Source: Candidatus Saccharicenans sp.
GTDB taxonomy: Bacteria > Acidobacteriota > Aminicenantia > Aminicenantales > Saccharicenantaceae
Assembly: GCA_024653405.1 (NCBI GenBank)
Contig: JANLGB010000100.1
Span: forward strand, 1-7,685
Direction of reading: 5' to 3'
Length of the DNA: 7,685 bases
The notes under the pieces were generated by a model. The model was not told where the DNA came from, ran no database searches, and saw only the letters and a list, made by a program, of their open reading frames with translations. The translations under genes and the position numbers were made by a program. Positions 1 to 6,233 of this stretch are shown piece after piece (positions within the stretch are counted from its first letter, which is position 1; the number at the start of each line of letters is the position of its first letter).

Positions 1-2304
1 GTCGGGATTGCCGGTGGTGGTGTAGATATATTCGCCGGCCGGGATTTCTACCATGCCTTCCGGCGCCCGCTCCGCCCTTGGGGTGGGCTGGACCGGGTTG
101 ACCAGTCGGGGCAGGGCTGTCGGCAAGACAATTACGGCTTCATCGACGAGTTCACCTTCGCCTGAAAAAAGCTGTATGACTACCTTCTCGCCCTTTCCCT
201 TAAAGTGCTCCCAGAGGGAAAATTCCAGGTCAGAGGCCGGAAAAACGACCGATTCGGCCTGGTAGGAGGGATTGCCGGGGGTAACCACCAATCGCCCGCC
301 TACGGGCTTTGTAGCCAGTTTTACGGCAATTTTGTCCCGGTATCTCTGGGCTTTAATGATTTCCGGCAGGGCGGCCAGGCAGTCCAGGCTCCCTTCCAGG
401 CGGGTGTCCAGGTAATGCCGGCTGAAGGCTTCAAGCTCGGCCGGAAGATAAAGGCGGTCTGCCACCTTTTCCGGCTTGAGCTCTTCGTGCCGCCACAGGC
501 TGACGAAATGGTAGCCCGGTTTTTCCTTGATGGGGATGAGGGGCCCCCGGTAGCCTTCGGGTTTGAGACTGAAAACGGTAAAGATGATTTTGTCCGCGGC
601 CGGCCAGCAGTTAGCCCAGAGCCCGTCCTCGAGCATGGGATAAAAAGGAATCCAGTCCTGGCTGATAAAAGCCGAATGGTTCTCCCGCAGGATTTTCAGG
701 GTTCTTCCGAGGTGGGCCAGGTCTTCTTCCATGGTCTCAGGCCGGCCGGGCCGCATGGTGTTTATCTCGCTGCCGTAGCCGTTGAAGAAAGCGACCGAAG
801 CCTCGCGCCGGAAGCGGCCTTCGCCGAGCTGGATGACCCTCAAGATGGCGTTATCGGGCTTTATGAACTTGTTCAGGTTGAGGGGCGGCGGGAGGTAGAG
901 AGCGTCGTGGACTCTTCCGGTCACTATCCCGGGCATATCTTTGGGCACGGCCATGCCCTCGCTGTACATGATGATGCCGGGTTTGACCCGGTCGGCCATG
1001 GCCTGGAATTCGCGGCTGGATTCACCCCAGGTGTCGAGGATGACCCCGTCGGCATTGAGCTCACGCAGGATGCCTTCCATGGCCTGGAGGTGCTCTTCCC
1101 GCCGCGTGCTTTCGTCCCAGGGATTATAGGAGATGAAATATTTCTTGCCTTTCTGATGGACGTAAGCCACCTGCTTTTTAAGCTCGGCCAGGCCACCCGG
1201 CAGGTCGCGGTACATATCCCATTGATTACGCTGGTCAAGGCCGAGGCGGGGCCAGGTTGGCCAGAGAGAGTAGATGTCAACGCCGCCGACCAGCCGGTCC
1301 CAGGCCAGAAGATTTTCATAAAAGGTGTACCGGCCGGACTGGCGGTCGTAATAGCTGTGGTCCCAGGCGAATTGCAGCAGCATCAGGTAAGCCTTTCTGA
1401 CCCAGCGGAGGTCTTGTCTTTCGTAGAGCGAATTATCGAATTTTTCCAGGTCGTAGAGATAGCGCTCCTGAAACATGAGCCGCAGGCCGCCGAACCAGGA
1501 CTCGGGCGGATAAAGGAGGACAGAAGCCAGGCCTGAATAAGGAGAGATTTCAGCAGGGTGAAGATCGAGATGGAGGTTATATTCCAGGAAACCGCCTGGT
1601 TCCAGGGTGGCGGCCCAGCGCCTGATTTCGGTTTTCTCACTGCGGTCGCGCCGGGCGAGAGCTACCAGGTTAAGGCTCGGAGCCACCTGGAGGTCGCAGA
1701 AACCAAGGTGCCAGGCGTTATCGGGCAGCAGAATGCCGATCGGCTGTCGGCCCGGGCGATAGAGAAGAGTCCGGCTCAGGTAATGAGGCCACTTATTGGG
1801 AAGACCGGCGGTGATGTAGACGCGGTCCGGGCCTTCAGACAGAGGCACCAGGTTTTCTACCTTCACTTTTTCCGAGCTGATATTTTGAAGCCTCAAAATC
1901 AGGCTGAGGCCAGGGTAGGCTGAAGTTCCGGCGGTGAGCCGGGCTTTAATCTTTCCCTCAAGGCTGAATTCCAGTAAATCCTGAGCGGAAGAAACGCCGG
2001 GGTTGGCTGGTTTTCTCTTGGCCAAAGTTACCGAAATCTCCCGTCCGCCTTCCGGCTTTATCCCCGCTGCCGAAAATAATTTATCCGAAAGGAGGAGACT
2101 AAAAAGTGGGATGGGGGAGGGCGGGGTGATTTCCCGGCCGTCAGCCAGTTTTAAGCTCTTGATGACCAGCCCGTCTTTCTGGTTGATGGTCAGCGTCAGT
2201 TGCTGGAGTTCGGGGCGGGTGGCATCTTTGGCTGAGGCCATAACCGGGACCAGGGAAAATAAAAGCAAATAAGCAAGGAATACTTTGCCCAAGAGTCTAT
2301 TCAT
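1..2304 (-). CDS. Secreted glycoside-hydrolase-like protein running into a C-terminal FGE/SUMF1-type domain (3' end beyond window)
   Basis: A continuous minus-strand frame of 768 codons runs from ATG at 2304 to position 1 without a stop. Residues 1-25 are a classic signal peptide: basic MNR, a hydrophobic core and an ASA cleavage site before KD, so the protein should be exported. Residues about 28-290 look beta-rich. Residues about 295-560 look like a TIM barrel, with acidic residues at predicted strand ends: D343 (GGVDIYSLWP), D397 (YFISYNPWDES), D424 (DGVILDTWGES) and E449 (MYSEGMA). D424 and E449 or D397 are candidate catalytic acids by analogy with alpha-galactosidase-like hydrolases (clan GH-D or DUF6259-type); the family is inferred, not proven. 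Around residue 749 the text becomes EGMVEIPAGEY, the usual opening of FGE-sulfatase/SUMF1 domains. A Shine-Dalgarno GAGG lies 6 nt before the chosen ATG. An in-frame ATG four codons upstream (2314-2316) is an alternative start. Substrate unknown; likely a plant or host glycan. Confidence 0.8.
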   Translation of the reverse strand, partial: MNRLLGKVFLAYLLLFSLVPVMASAKDATRPELQQLTLTINQKDGLVIKSLKLADGREITPPSPIPLFSLLLSDKLFSAAGIKPEGGREISVTLAKRKPANPGVSSAQDLLEFSLEGKIKARLTAGTSAYPGLSLILRLQNISSEKVKVENLVPLSEGPDRVYITAGLPNKWPHYLSRTLLYRPGRQPIGILLPDNAWHLGFCDLQVAPSLNLVALARRDRSEKTEIRRWAATLEPGGFLEYNLHLDLHPAEISPYSGLASVLLYPPESWFGGLRLMFQERYLYDLEKFDNSLYERQDLRWVRKAYLMLLQFAWDHSYYDRQSGRYTFYENLLAWDRLVGGVDIYSLWPTWPRLGLDQRNQWDMYRDLPGGLAELKKQVAYVHQKGKKYFISYNPWDESTRREEHLQAMEGILRELNADGVILDTWGESSREFQAMADRVKPGIIMYSEGMAVPKDMPGIVTGRVHDALYLPPPLNLNKFIKPDNAILRVIQLGEGRFRREASVAFFNGYGSEINTMRPGRPETMEEDLAHLGRTLKILRENHSAFISQDWIPFYPMLEDGLWANCWPAADKIIFTVFSLKPEGYRGPLIPIKEKPGYHFVSLWRHEELKPEKVADRLYLPAELEAFSRHYLDTRLEGSLDCLAALPEIIKAQRYRDKIAVKLATKPVGGRLVVTPGNPSYQAESVVFPASDLEFSLWEHFKGKGEKVVIQLFSGEGELVDEAVIVLPTALPRLVNPVQPTPRAERAPEGMVEIPAGEYIYTTTGNPD

Positions 2305-2341
2305 GGCCAACCTCATTCGCCCTAATTTTCCCTGATTTCGT

Positions 2342-2374
2342 ATTTTAAGACAACCAAGGATTGTAATTTTAAGA
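2342..2374. repeat. 9-bp direct repeat ATTTTAAGA flanking an imperfect palindrome
   Basis: ATTTTAAGA occurs exactly at 2342-2350 and again at 2366-2374, a start-to-start distance of 24 bp. Between them lies ACAACC-AA-GGATTGT, a near palindrome with one bulged base. The minus-strand reading of each repeat contains TAAAAT, a 5/6 match to a -10 box, but I see no good -35 at 17 bp. The element is 40-70 bp upstream of the exported hydrolase gene, so an operator or a pair of weak -10 elements for that gene is possible. Confidence 0.35.
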
Positions 2375-2432
2375 ATTGAGAGCGGCGTGGGGGCAGGCCG
2401 GCCAAAAGCGGTCTAAAAGATAGATAAGAAAG

Positions 2433-2461
2433 TTGACGGGGGCGGGCCGGCGGCGGATAAT
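2433..2461 (+). promoter_or_regulatory. Sigma-70 promoter for the thioredoxin-reductase-like gene
   Basis: The -35 box TTGACG (2433-2438, 5/6 match) and -10 box GATAAT (2456-2461, 5/6 match) are separated by exactly 17 bp. The predicted start is near 2468, leaving a leader of about 36 nt. The spacer is very G+C rich. No other plus-strand gene lies upstream, so this should drive the flavoprotein gene alone. Confidence 0.65.
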
Positions 2462-2478
2462 AAGAAAACCAGGAATCA

Positions 2479-2498
2479 AGCTTTAAATAAGCTGGAGG
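2479..2498 (+). promoter_or_regulatory. Shine-Dalgarno GGAGG with a small hairpin just upstream
   Basis: GGAGG at 2494-2498 sits 5 nt before the ATG at 2504 and fixes that start. Immediately 5' is AGCTT-TAAAT-AAGCT (2479-2493), a 5-bp stem with a 5-nt loop ending at the base before the SD. The stem is A/T rich and probably weak; a translational role is only a possibility. Confidence 0.6.
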
Positions 2499-2503
2499 CT
2501 GCT

Positions 2504-3412
2504 ATGATCAAGAACTTGAAGACTGACGTTTTGATAATCGGAGCCGGACCGGCCGGACTGACCGCGGCACTCTACGTGGCCCGGGCCGGCAAGAAAACCC
2601 TGGTCCTTGACGGGCGGAATCCGTCGCGGATGGCCATCGGCTACGAAATTGAAAACTATCCCGGTTTTATCAGCATCAACAGCCAGGAGCTACTGAATAA
2701 ATTCCTGGAGCAGGCCAGGCACCACGGGGCGGAAATCTTGAAAGAAGACGCCCTGGTCCTGGCCCTTGACAGCCAACCCAAGTATGTGACCACCAAGAGC
2801 GCTTTTATTGAAGCTCAGGCGGTAATCATTGCCACCGGGAAACCGTTCGACAAGGAACGGATGATTCCGGGCGAAGAGGAGCTCACCGGTCGTGGGGTAA
2901 GCTACTGTGCCACCTGCGACGGCCCGCTCTACCGGGGACGCGAGGTCCTGGCTTACGGACTGTCGGAAGAAACAGTGGAAGAAGTCCTGGAGCTTGACCA
3001 GATGGGCTGCCAGGTCAGGCTGGTAACAGGAAGGAAAATCAAGCCGGAATACGAGCCGGGCCTGGAAAGACTCAAACAGAAAAACATCCCGTTGTTGTTG
3101 AATTATGAACTTAAGGAAATCAAAGGGGAAAAGAGGGTGGAAAAGGTGATGGTGGAAAAAGATGGGCAGTTGGAGGAGATAGCGGTTTCGGCGGTTTTCA
3201 TTTTCCGGGAAATACCCTCCACTGCTCTTTTCACCAAGGCCGGCCTCGAGCTCGACCAGCGCCAGTGCCTGGTGGTTGACCGCAACCAGAGAACCAACCT
3301 GGAAGGGGTTTTTGCCGCCGGCGATGTCACCTGCGGCAGCCTGCAGGTGGCCTCGGCCGTGGGTGAAGGCTGTGTGGCGGCCATGCAGGCTCTGGCCTAC
3401 CTCCGAAAATAA
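2504..3412 (+). CDS. Thioredoxin-reductase-like flavoprotein disulfide reductase lacking the NADPH motif
   Basis: A 302-residue protein, close to the usual low-molecular-weight thioredoxin reductase length. The FAD site is intact: GAGPAGL at residues 13-19, the ENYPGF segment at 50-55 and the C-terminal GVFAAGD at 268-274. The redox-active pair is CATC (C135, C138) followed by D139, as in TrxB. The NADPH domain is unusual. Where TrxB has GGGDSA, this protein has GLSEET (152-157), and the HRR that binds the 2'-phosphate of NADPH is replaced by TGR (175-177). The fold around them is still alignable (VEEVLEL, VRLV). Established biology includes TrxB relatives that use ferredoxin (clostridial FFTR) or reduced F420 (methanogen DFTR) instead of NADPH; this protein may be of that kind, by inference. 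It is likely cytoplasmic and would reduce thioredoxin or a glutaredoxin-like partner, none of which is encoded nearby. An extra cysteine, C277, follows the GD motif. It is preceded by its own promoter and converges on the next gene. Confidence 0.85.
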   Translation: MIKNLKTDVLIIGAGPAGLTAALYVARAGKKTLVLDGRNPSRMAIGYEIENYPGFISINSQELLNKFLEQARHHGAEILKEDALVLALDSQPKYVTTKSAFIEAQAVIIATGKPFDKERMIPGEEELTGRGVSYCATCDGPLYRGREVLAYGLSEETVEEVLELDQMGCQVRLVTGRKIKPEYEPGLERLKQKNIPLLLNYELKEIKGEKRVEKVMVEKDGQLEEIAVSAVFIFREIPSTALFTKAGLELDQRQCLVVDRNQRTNLEGVFAAGDVTCGSLQVASAVGEGCVAAMQALAYLRK

Positions 3413-3435
3413 AGCCCCGGAGCTAAACTTTTCGG
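3403..3435. terminator. Possible bidirectional terminator between convergent genes
   Basis: CCGAAAA (3403-3409) and TTTTCGG (3429-3435) are perfect 7-bp inverted arms around the 10-bp gap between the flavoprotein stop (3412) and the carboxypeptidase stop (3423-3425). An inner AGC...GCT (the AGCCCCGGAGCT core) could extend the structure. The A/T-rich arm ends would act as short U tracts on either strand. There is no long T run, so this is a weak candidate. Confidence 0.3.
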
Positions 3436-4397
3436 CCGTTCTTACGCGGGGGGTGCAGGCGGAAGGTTATGTTCTTATGGCGATCAATGATGACGTGGCC
3501 GCCAATGGGCACGGCCATCAGATCCTCGGGGATGTTGTGGCCGAAATTGGACACGGCCAGGATCGGCAGGGGATTGCCGCGGGCTTCCCTTTTCTTGATG
3601 ATGTCCCGGAGGTAATTGCGGACAAAGCGTAAATGCTCCCTCTGGATCATCCGGTAATTGCCGTTCTTGCTGTAATACGTCAGTGAACCCAGGATCAGGC
3701 CACGGATTTCGTTGAATACTTTGTGTCGCCTGAGGGCGGCCAGCAGCCGGTGCAGGTCCTCGACATCAATCTGAACGTCTTCAAAAAACAGGACGTACCT
3801 TTTCCAGTTATAGGTGGGCGGATTCTTGCGGTTGAGATAATTGACGAAGGTGGACAGATTGCCGCCCAGCGGTATGCCCGATAACCGTCTTTTTGGGGGG
3901 CGAGTTAGCCAGAGCATGCCGTGGTAGGTGACCGGCTCATCGAACAGTAGCGAAGCCATTTTCTTAAAATTCCCCGGGCCCAGACGCAGGGTGGGAAAGT
4001 AAACTGCTGGAATGTGGGCATGGTAATGGATGTCATTCAGCAGGAAGGTGAAATCGGAGAAGCCCATAAAAATCGGCTTTCGTTTTTTTATGACCTGGTA
4101 GTCCTTCTGGTCGATTTTGAACAGGATATCTTCAGCCCCGGTGCCCCCGGCTACGGAAATGATCAGGTCGGCTTCGCGGATGGCCCGCTTGAAGACTTCG
4201 GCCCGGTCTTCCAGAGGAGCGGTCACGTGGTCGATGAGCTGGTCGCTGGAGAAGAGGTGAGGACTGAGGTCAATGTCCACCTGGCCCAGAATCTTCTTCA
4301 AACGACGGATGGTCTTATTGACCAGGCTTTTCTCGCACAGGGGCAAACAGGTGGATGGGGCGATAAAACTGACCTTTCTTATTTGAACCCCATTCAT
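3423..4397 (-). CDS. ldcA: LD-carboxypeptidase, peptidase family S66 (muramoyltetrapeptide carboxypeptidase type)
   Basis: A 324-residue protein with the S66 layout. Nucleophile Ser114 lies in IFMGFSDFT (the GxSD motif), Glu206 in VLFFEDV, and His287 in NFGHNIPEDLMAVPIGG. These match the Ser-Glu-His triad of LdcA. The family removes the terminal D-alanine from murein tetrapeptides during cytoplasmic cell-wall recycling; the absence of a signal peptide here fits that location. The segment normally reading RGGYG before the nucleophile is instead SVAGGTGAEDIL (81-92), so substrate preference could differ, as in the related microcin C immunity protein MccF. The ATG at 4397 is the first start after an in-frame TAA about 30 nt upstream. 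Its SD is weak (AAGGA roughly 10 nt away). The gene lies 127 bp downstream of the sigma factor gene on the same strand and is convergent with the flavoprotein gene. No dedicated murein-recycling partner is visible. Confidence 0.85.
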   Translation of the reverse strand: MNGVQIRKVSFIAPSTCLPLCEKSLVNKTIRRLKKILGQVDIDLSPHLFSSDQLIDHVTAPLEDRAEVFKRAIREADLIISVAGGTGAEDILFKIDQKDYQVIKKRKPIFMGFSDFTFLLNDIHYHAHIPAVYFPTLRLGPGNFKKMASLLFDEPVTYHGMLWLTRPPKRRLSGIPLGGNLSTFVNYLNRKNPPTYNWKRYVLFFEDVQIDVEDLHRLLAALRRHKVFNEIRGLILGSLTYYSKNGNYRMIQREHLRFVRNYLRDIIKKREARGNPLPILAVSNFGHNIPEDLMAVPIGGHVIIDRHKNITFRLHPPRKNGRKV

Positions 4398-4433
4398 CCC
4401 GGGAAGTATCCTTACCTGGCGTTTGGTTAATAA

Positions 4434-4500
4434 AGACTAACAGAAAAAAATCGCTTTGGCAAGATAGAGCTGAATTTTTGCCGAAATTTCCGGGTCGGCA
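4434..4500 (-). terminator. Hairpin-rich gap after the sigma factor gene; possible terminator and weak promoter
   Basis: Read on the minus strand, TGCCGA/TCGGCA (4479-4484 with 4495-4500) forms a perfect 6-bp stem with a 10-nt loop, starting 25 nt past the sigma factor stop and followed by AAAAATTC rather than a U run. A second, overlapping stem GGCAA/TTGCC (4478-4482 with 4458-4462) lies 7 nt before a T7 tract (4444-4450). The two share bases, so only one can form at a time. TTGCCA at 4457-4462 (5/6 match to a -35), 17 bp from TAGTCT at 4434-4439 (3/6), could be a weak promoter for the carboxypeptidase gene. Neither reading is a textbook match. Confidence 0.35.
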
Positions 4501-4524
4501 GTTAAGATGTTGATAATTAATATT

Positions 4525-5952
4525 TTAAGAAGCCTGGAAAGTCTGCAGGAGCGGTCCCAGTTCCGACTGCCTGATTTTTTTCAGAGCGCGTAATTCTATC
4601 TGCCGGATTCGCTCCCGGGTCAGTTTGAAATGCCGGCCGATTTCTTCCAGGGTGTATTCCCGCTGTCCGTCCAGGCCGTATCTCATGCTGAGTATGGCCC
4701 TTTCCCGGTCGCTGAGCTGCTCAATGGCTTTTCTCAGCTGCTCCTTGAGGCTCTGCAGGATGCAGCTTTCAGCCGGGTCCTTGATTTTGCTGTCTTCCAG
4801 GAAGTACCCGAGCAGAGTGTCGCCGGATTCGTTCACGGGAGTTTCCAGCGAAACCTGTTCCTGCGAAAAGTTTACCATCTCCAGGATCTTGGCCGGGGGC
4901 AGGTTCATTTTTCGAGCCAGGTCTTTTTCATCGGGTTCTCGGCCCTCGGCCTGAAAGAACTGCTGGGCCTTTTTTTTCATTCTCTGGATGGCCTCCACCA
5001 GGTGGACCGGCATCCTGACCGTGCGGGCCTGGTCGGCGATGGCCCTGGTTATTGATTGTTTTATCCACCAGGTGGAATAGGTGGAAAACTTGTGGCCGCG
5101 CCTGTACTGGAATTTTTCGGCGGCCCGGATCAGGCCCAGGTTGCCCTCCTGGATCAGGTCCAGCAGGCTCAGGCCCTGGTGCTGAAATTTCTTGGCGATG
5201 GAAACCACCAGACGGAGGTTGGCCGCCACCAGCTGGTTTTTAGCTTGCTGCCGGAGTTCCTGGGCGCTTTCAATGCGTTCATAGATATCGATTAATTTCT
5301 GCTGGCGGGCTTCCGGGCCGCGGGCCGCCTCGTCCAGCAGGCGTTGCTTGATGCGGTTGATGAGTTCGTATTTCATGTCCCAGCGCAGGTCAAGTTCCAG
5401 GCAGTGCAGAATCAGGCGCCGGGCCAGGCGGGCCCTTCTCCAGCGGTATTTCCTAGTGGCTGGAAGTTGTTTCAGACGTACGGCCAGCCGCCGGATGGCT
5501 TCCAGCTCGGACAGCGCCCGACGGTGAACTTTTTTTAAGTTCTTGGGGCTAAAATCGTTATCCGGCAGGTTGAACCAGCGACTTATAAGTTCCGGCTGGT
5601 CTTTAAGTAGTCGCTGCAGTTGCCTGAGCTCTTCCAGGGCCAGGGGAGTCTGCAGGAAAGCCTTGATGGTTTCCCTGTCGCCCCGTTCCATTTTCCGGGC
5701 CAGCTCCAGCTCGCCTGCGCGGGACAGCAGAAGGTAACTCCCCATGTCGTGAAGGTAAATTTTTATCAGGTCGACCGGCACCCGGCCGTCCTGAAGGCTC
5801 GAGTCCTCGGCCGCCGCCGGCGGATAGAGATCGCCGGCCGGGTCCAGCAGGGCTGACAGCTCATCAACCTCCCGGGCCGCTGCTGTTTTCAGGCGCAGCA
5901 GCGAACGAAGTTCTTTTTCCCTGGCTTCGAGATTATCAATATTATCTATCAC
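4525..5952 (-). CDS. rpoD: RNA polymerase sigma factor, sigma-70 group 1/2 (RpoD/SigA type)
   Basis: A 475-residue protein that directs RNA polymerase to -10/-35 promoters. Region 1.2 is at about 59-91 (DLIKIYLHDMGSYLLLSR). Region 2 is at about 237-320, with the core-binding DLIQEGNLGLIRA, the melting and -10 recognition segment KFSTYSTWWIKQSITRAIADQART, and RMPVH. Region 3 spans about 323-390. Region 4 spans about 402-470, with LSMRYGLDG and the -35 helix TLEEIGRHFKLTRERIRQIE. All key residues fit a primary or close-to-primary sigma. The N-terminus is only about 58 residues before region 1.2 and shows no clear acidic region 1.1. A spacer of about 145 residues (92-236) between regions 1.2 and 2 is helical and basic (RKYRWRRARLARR at 167-179), a shorter version of the proteobacterial non-conserved region. 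The start is GTG with GGGAGG 6 nt upstream. I call it rpoD on motif quality; a second rpoD-like gene elsewhere cannot be excluded. The next gene on this strand is ldcA. Confidence 0.9.
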   Translation of the reverse strand: MIDNIDNLEAREKELRSLLRLKTAAAREVDELSALLDPAGDLYPPAAAEDSSLQDGRVPVDLIKIYLHDMGSYLLLSRAGELELARKMERGDRETIKAFLQTPLALEELRQLQRLLKDQPELISRWFNLPDNDFSPKNLKKVHRRALSELEAIRRLAVRLKQLPATRKYRWRRARLARRLILHCLELDLRWDMKYELINRIKQRLLDEAARGPEARQQKLIDIYERIESAQELRQQAKNQLVAANLRLVVSIAKKFQHQGLSLLDLIQEGNLGLIRAAEKFQYRRGHKFSTYSTWWIKQSITRAIADQARTVRMPVHLVEAIQRMKKKAQQFFQAEGREPDEKDLARKMNLPPAKILEMVNFSQEQVSLETPVNESGDTLLGYFLEDSKIKDPAESCILQSLKEQLRKAIEQLSDRERAILSMRYGLDGQREYTLEEIGRHFKLTRERIRQIELRALKKIRQSELGPLLQTFQAS

Positions 5953-5958
5953 TGTTGA

Positions 5959-5964
5959 CCTCCC
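5959..5964 (-). promoter_or_regulatory. Strong Shine-Dalgarno fixing the GTG start of the sigma factor
   Basis: On the minus strand GGGAGG is followed by TCAACA and then GTG (5952-5950). The 6-nt spacing and strong match to the anti-SD support this non-ATG start over any downstream ATG, the nearest of which would remove region 1.2. Confidence 0.7.
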
Positions 5965-5965
5965 T

Positions 5966-5989
5966 AATTCCTACAATTCCTATCGGAAT
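5966..5989. repeat. AATTCCTA direct repeat and ATTCC/GGAAT palindrome in the sigma factor leader
   Basis: AATTCCTA occurs at 5966-5973 and again at 5975-5982. The second copy overlaps an inverted repeat ATTCC-TATC-GGAAT (5976-5989). The cluster lies between the predicted promoter and the SD of the sigma factor gene, at or just after the likely transcription start. It may be an operator for regulating the sigma gene; no known regulator is implied. Confidence 0.35.
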
Positions 5990-5995
5990 ACTATA

Positions 5996-6050
5996 AATAT
6001 AGGCAAAAAGTTGCAAAAAGCAAGTAAAAAATATTAATTTTTGATTAAAC
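5996..6050 (-). promoter_or_regulatory. Probable promoter of the sigma factor gene with an A/T-rich upstream element
   Basis: On the minus strand TATATT (5996-6001, 5/6 to TATAAT) is preceded at 16 bp by TTGCTT (6018-6023, 3/6). An alternative pairing uses TTGCAA (6011-6016) with TATAGT or TAGTAT a few bases further down. Upstream of the -35, 6024-6050 is nearly pure A/T on this strand, resembling an UP element. The predicted leader is about 35-40 nt. Exact boxes are uncertain, but a promoter in this stretch is likely. Confidence 0.45.
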
Positions 6051-6134
6051 CTGAGCCAGTCGGCCGGTCGAAACTTCAGGCGGGGCTTTCTGAGGTCGCT
6101 CTCTGGGACTTAAAAGGTTGATTTATAATAAATT

Positions 6135-6233
6135 AGAGCGCAGACGATCAACGAGATAATGGACCCCCCACAAGATATTTATCGTTTGCCCTGACAATAA
6201 TTTACCCCGGCTGGAATCGACCGGGACTTTTTT
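6135..6233 (+). ncRNA. Speculative small plus-strand RNA ending at a terminator-like hairpin
   Basis: A perfect TATAAT at 6124-6129 (no good -35 found) would start a transcript near 6135. Downstream is a hairpin AACGA(GA)TAA / TTATCGTT (6150-6159 with 6179-6186), 8 paired bases with a 2-nt bulge. Its roughly 19-nt loop contains a run of six C. The transcript would end at CCCGG-(10 nt)-CCGGG-ACTTTTTT (6206-6233). The layout, divergent from the sigma factor and convergent with endonuclease V, suits a free-standing small RNA. No known RNA family is recognised, and a chance arrangement is quite possible. Confidence 0.22.

Noticed and set aside
205..1536. 443-codon plus-strand open frame
   Set aside because: It is antisense to the exported hydrolase gene, has no domain-like motifs, and reflects the G+C bias of the opposite strand. 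The minus-strand frame has a signal peptide and barrel motifs.
1558..2272. Two plus-strand open frames of about 90-120 codons
   Set aside because: They are shadows of the same minus-strand hydrolase gene, with no SD and low-complexity translations.
3276..3632. 118-codon plus-strand frame spanning the end of the flavoprotein gene and the carboxypeptidase gene
   Set aside because: Overlaps two well-supported genes in the wrong frame or strand and shows no family motifs.
4014..4430. 138-codon plus-strand frame
   Set aside because: Antisense to the LD-carboxypeptidase, which has an intact catalytic triad.
4625..5856. Several plus-strand frames opposite the sigma factor
   Set aside because: Shadows of a strongly conserved sigma-70 gene; no independent support.
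6159..6194. Tiny plus-strand frame MDPPQDIYRLP before the T6 hairpin, resembling an attenuator leader peptide
   Set aside because: No SD, no run of a regulatory amino acid, and no biosynthetic gene downstream on the plus strand.
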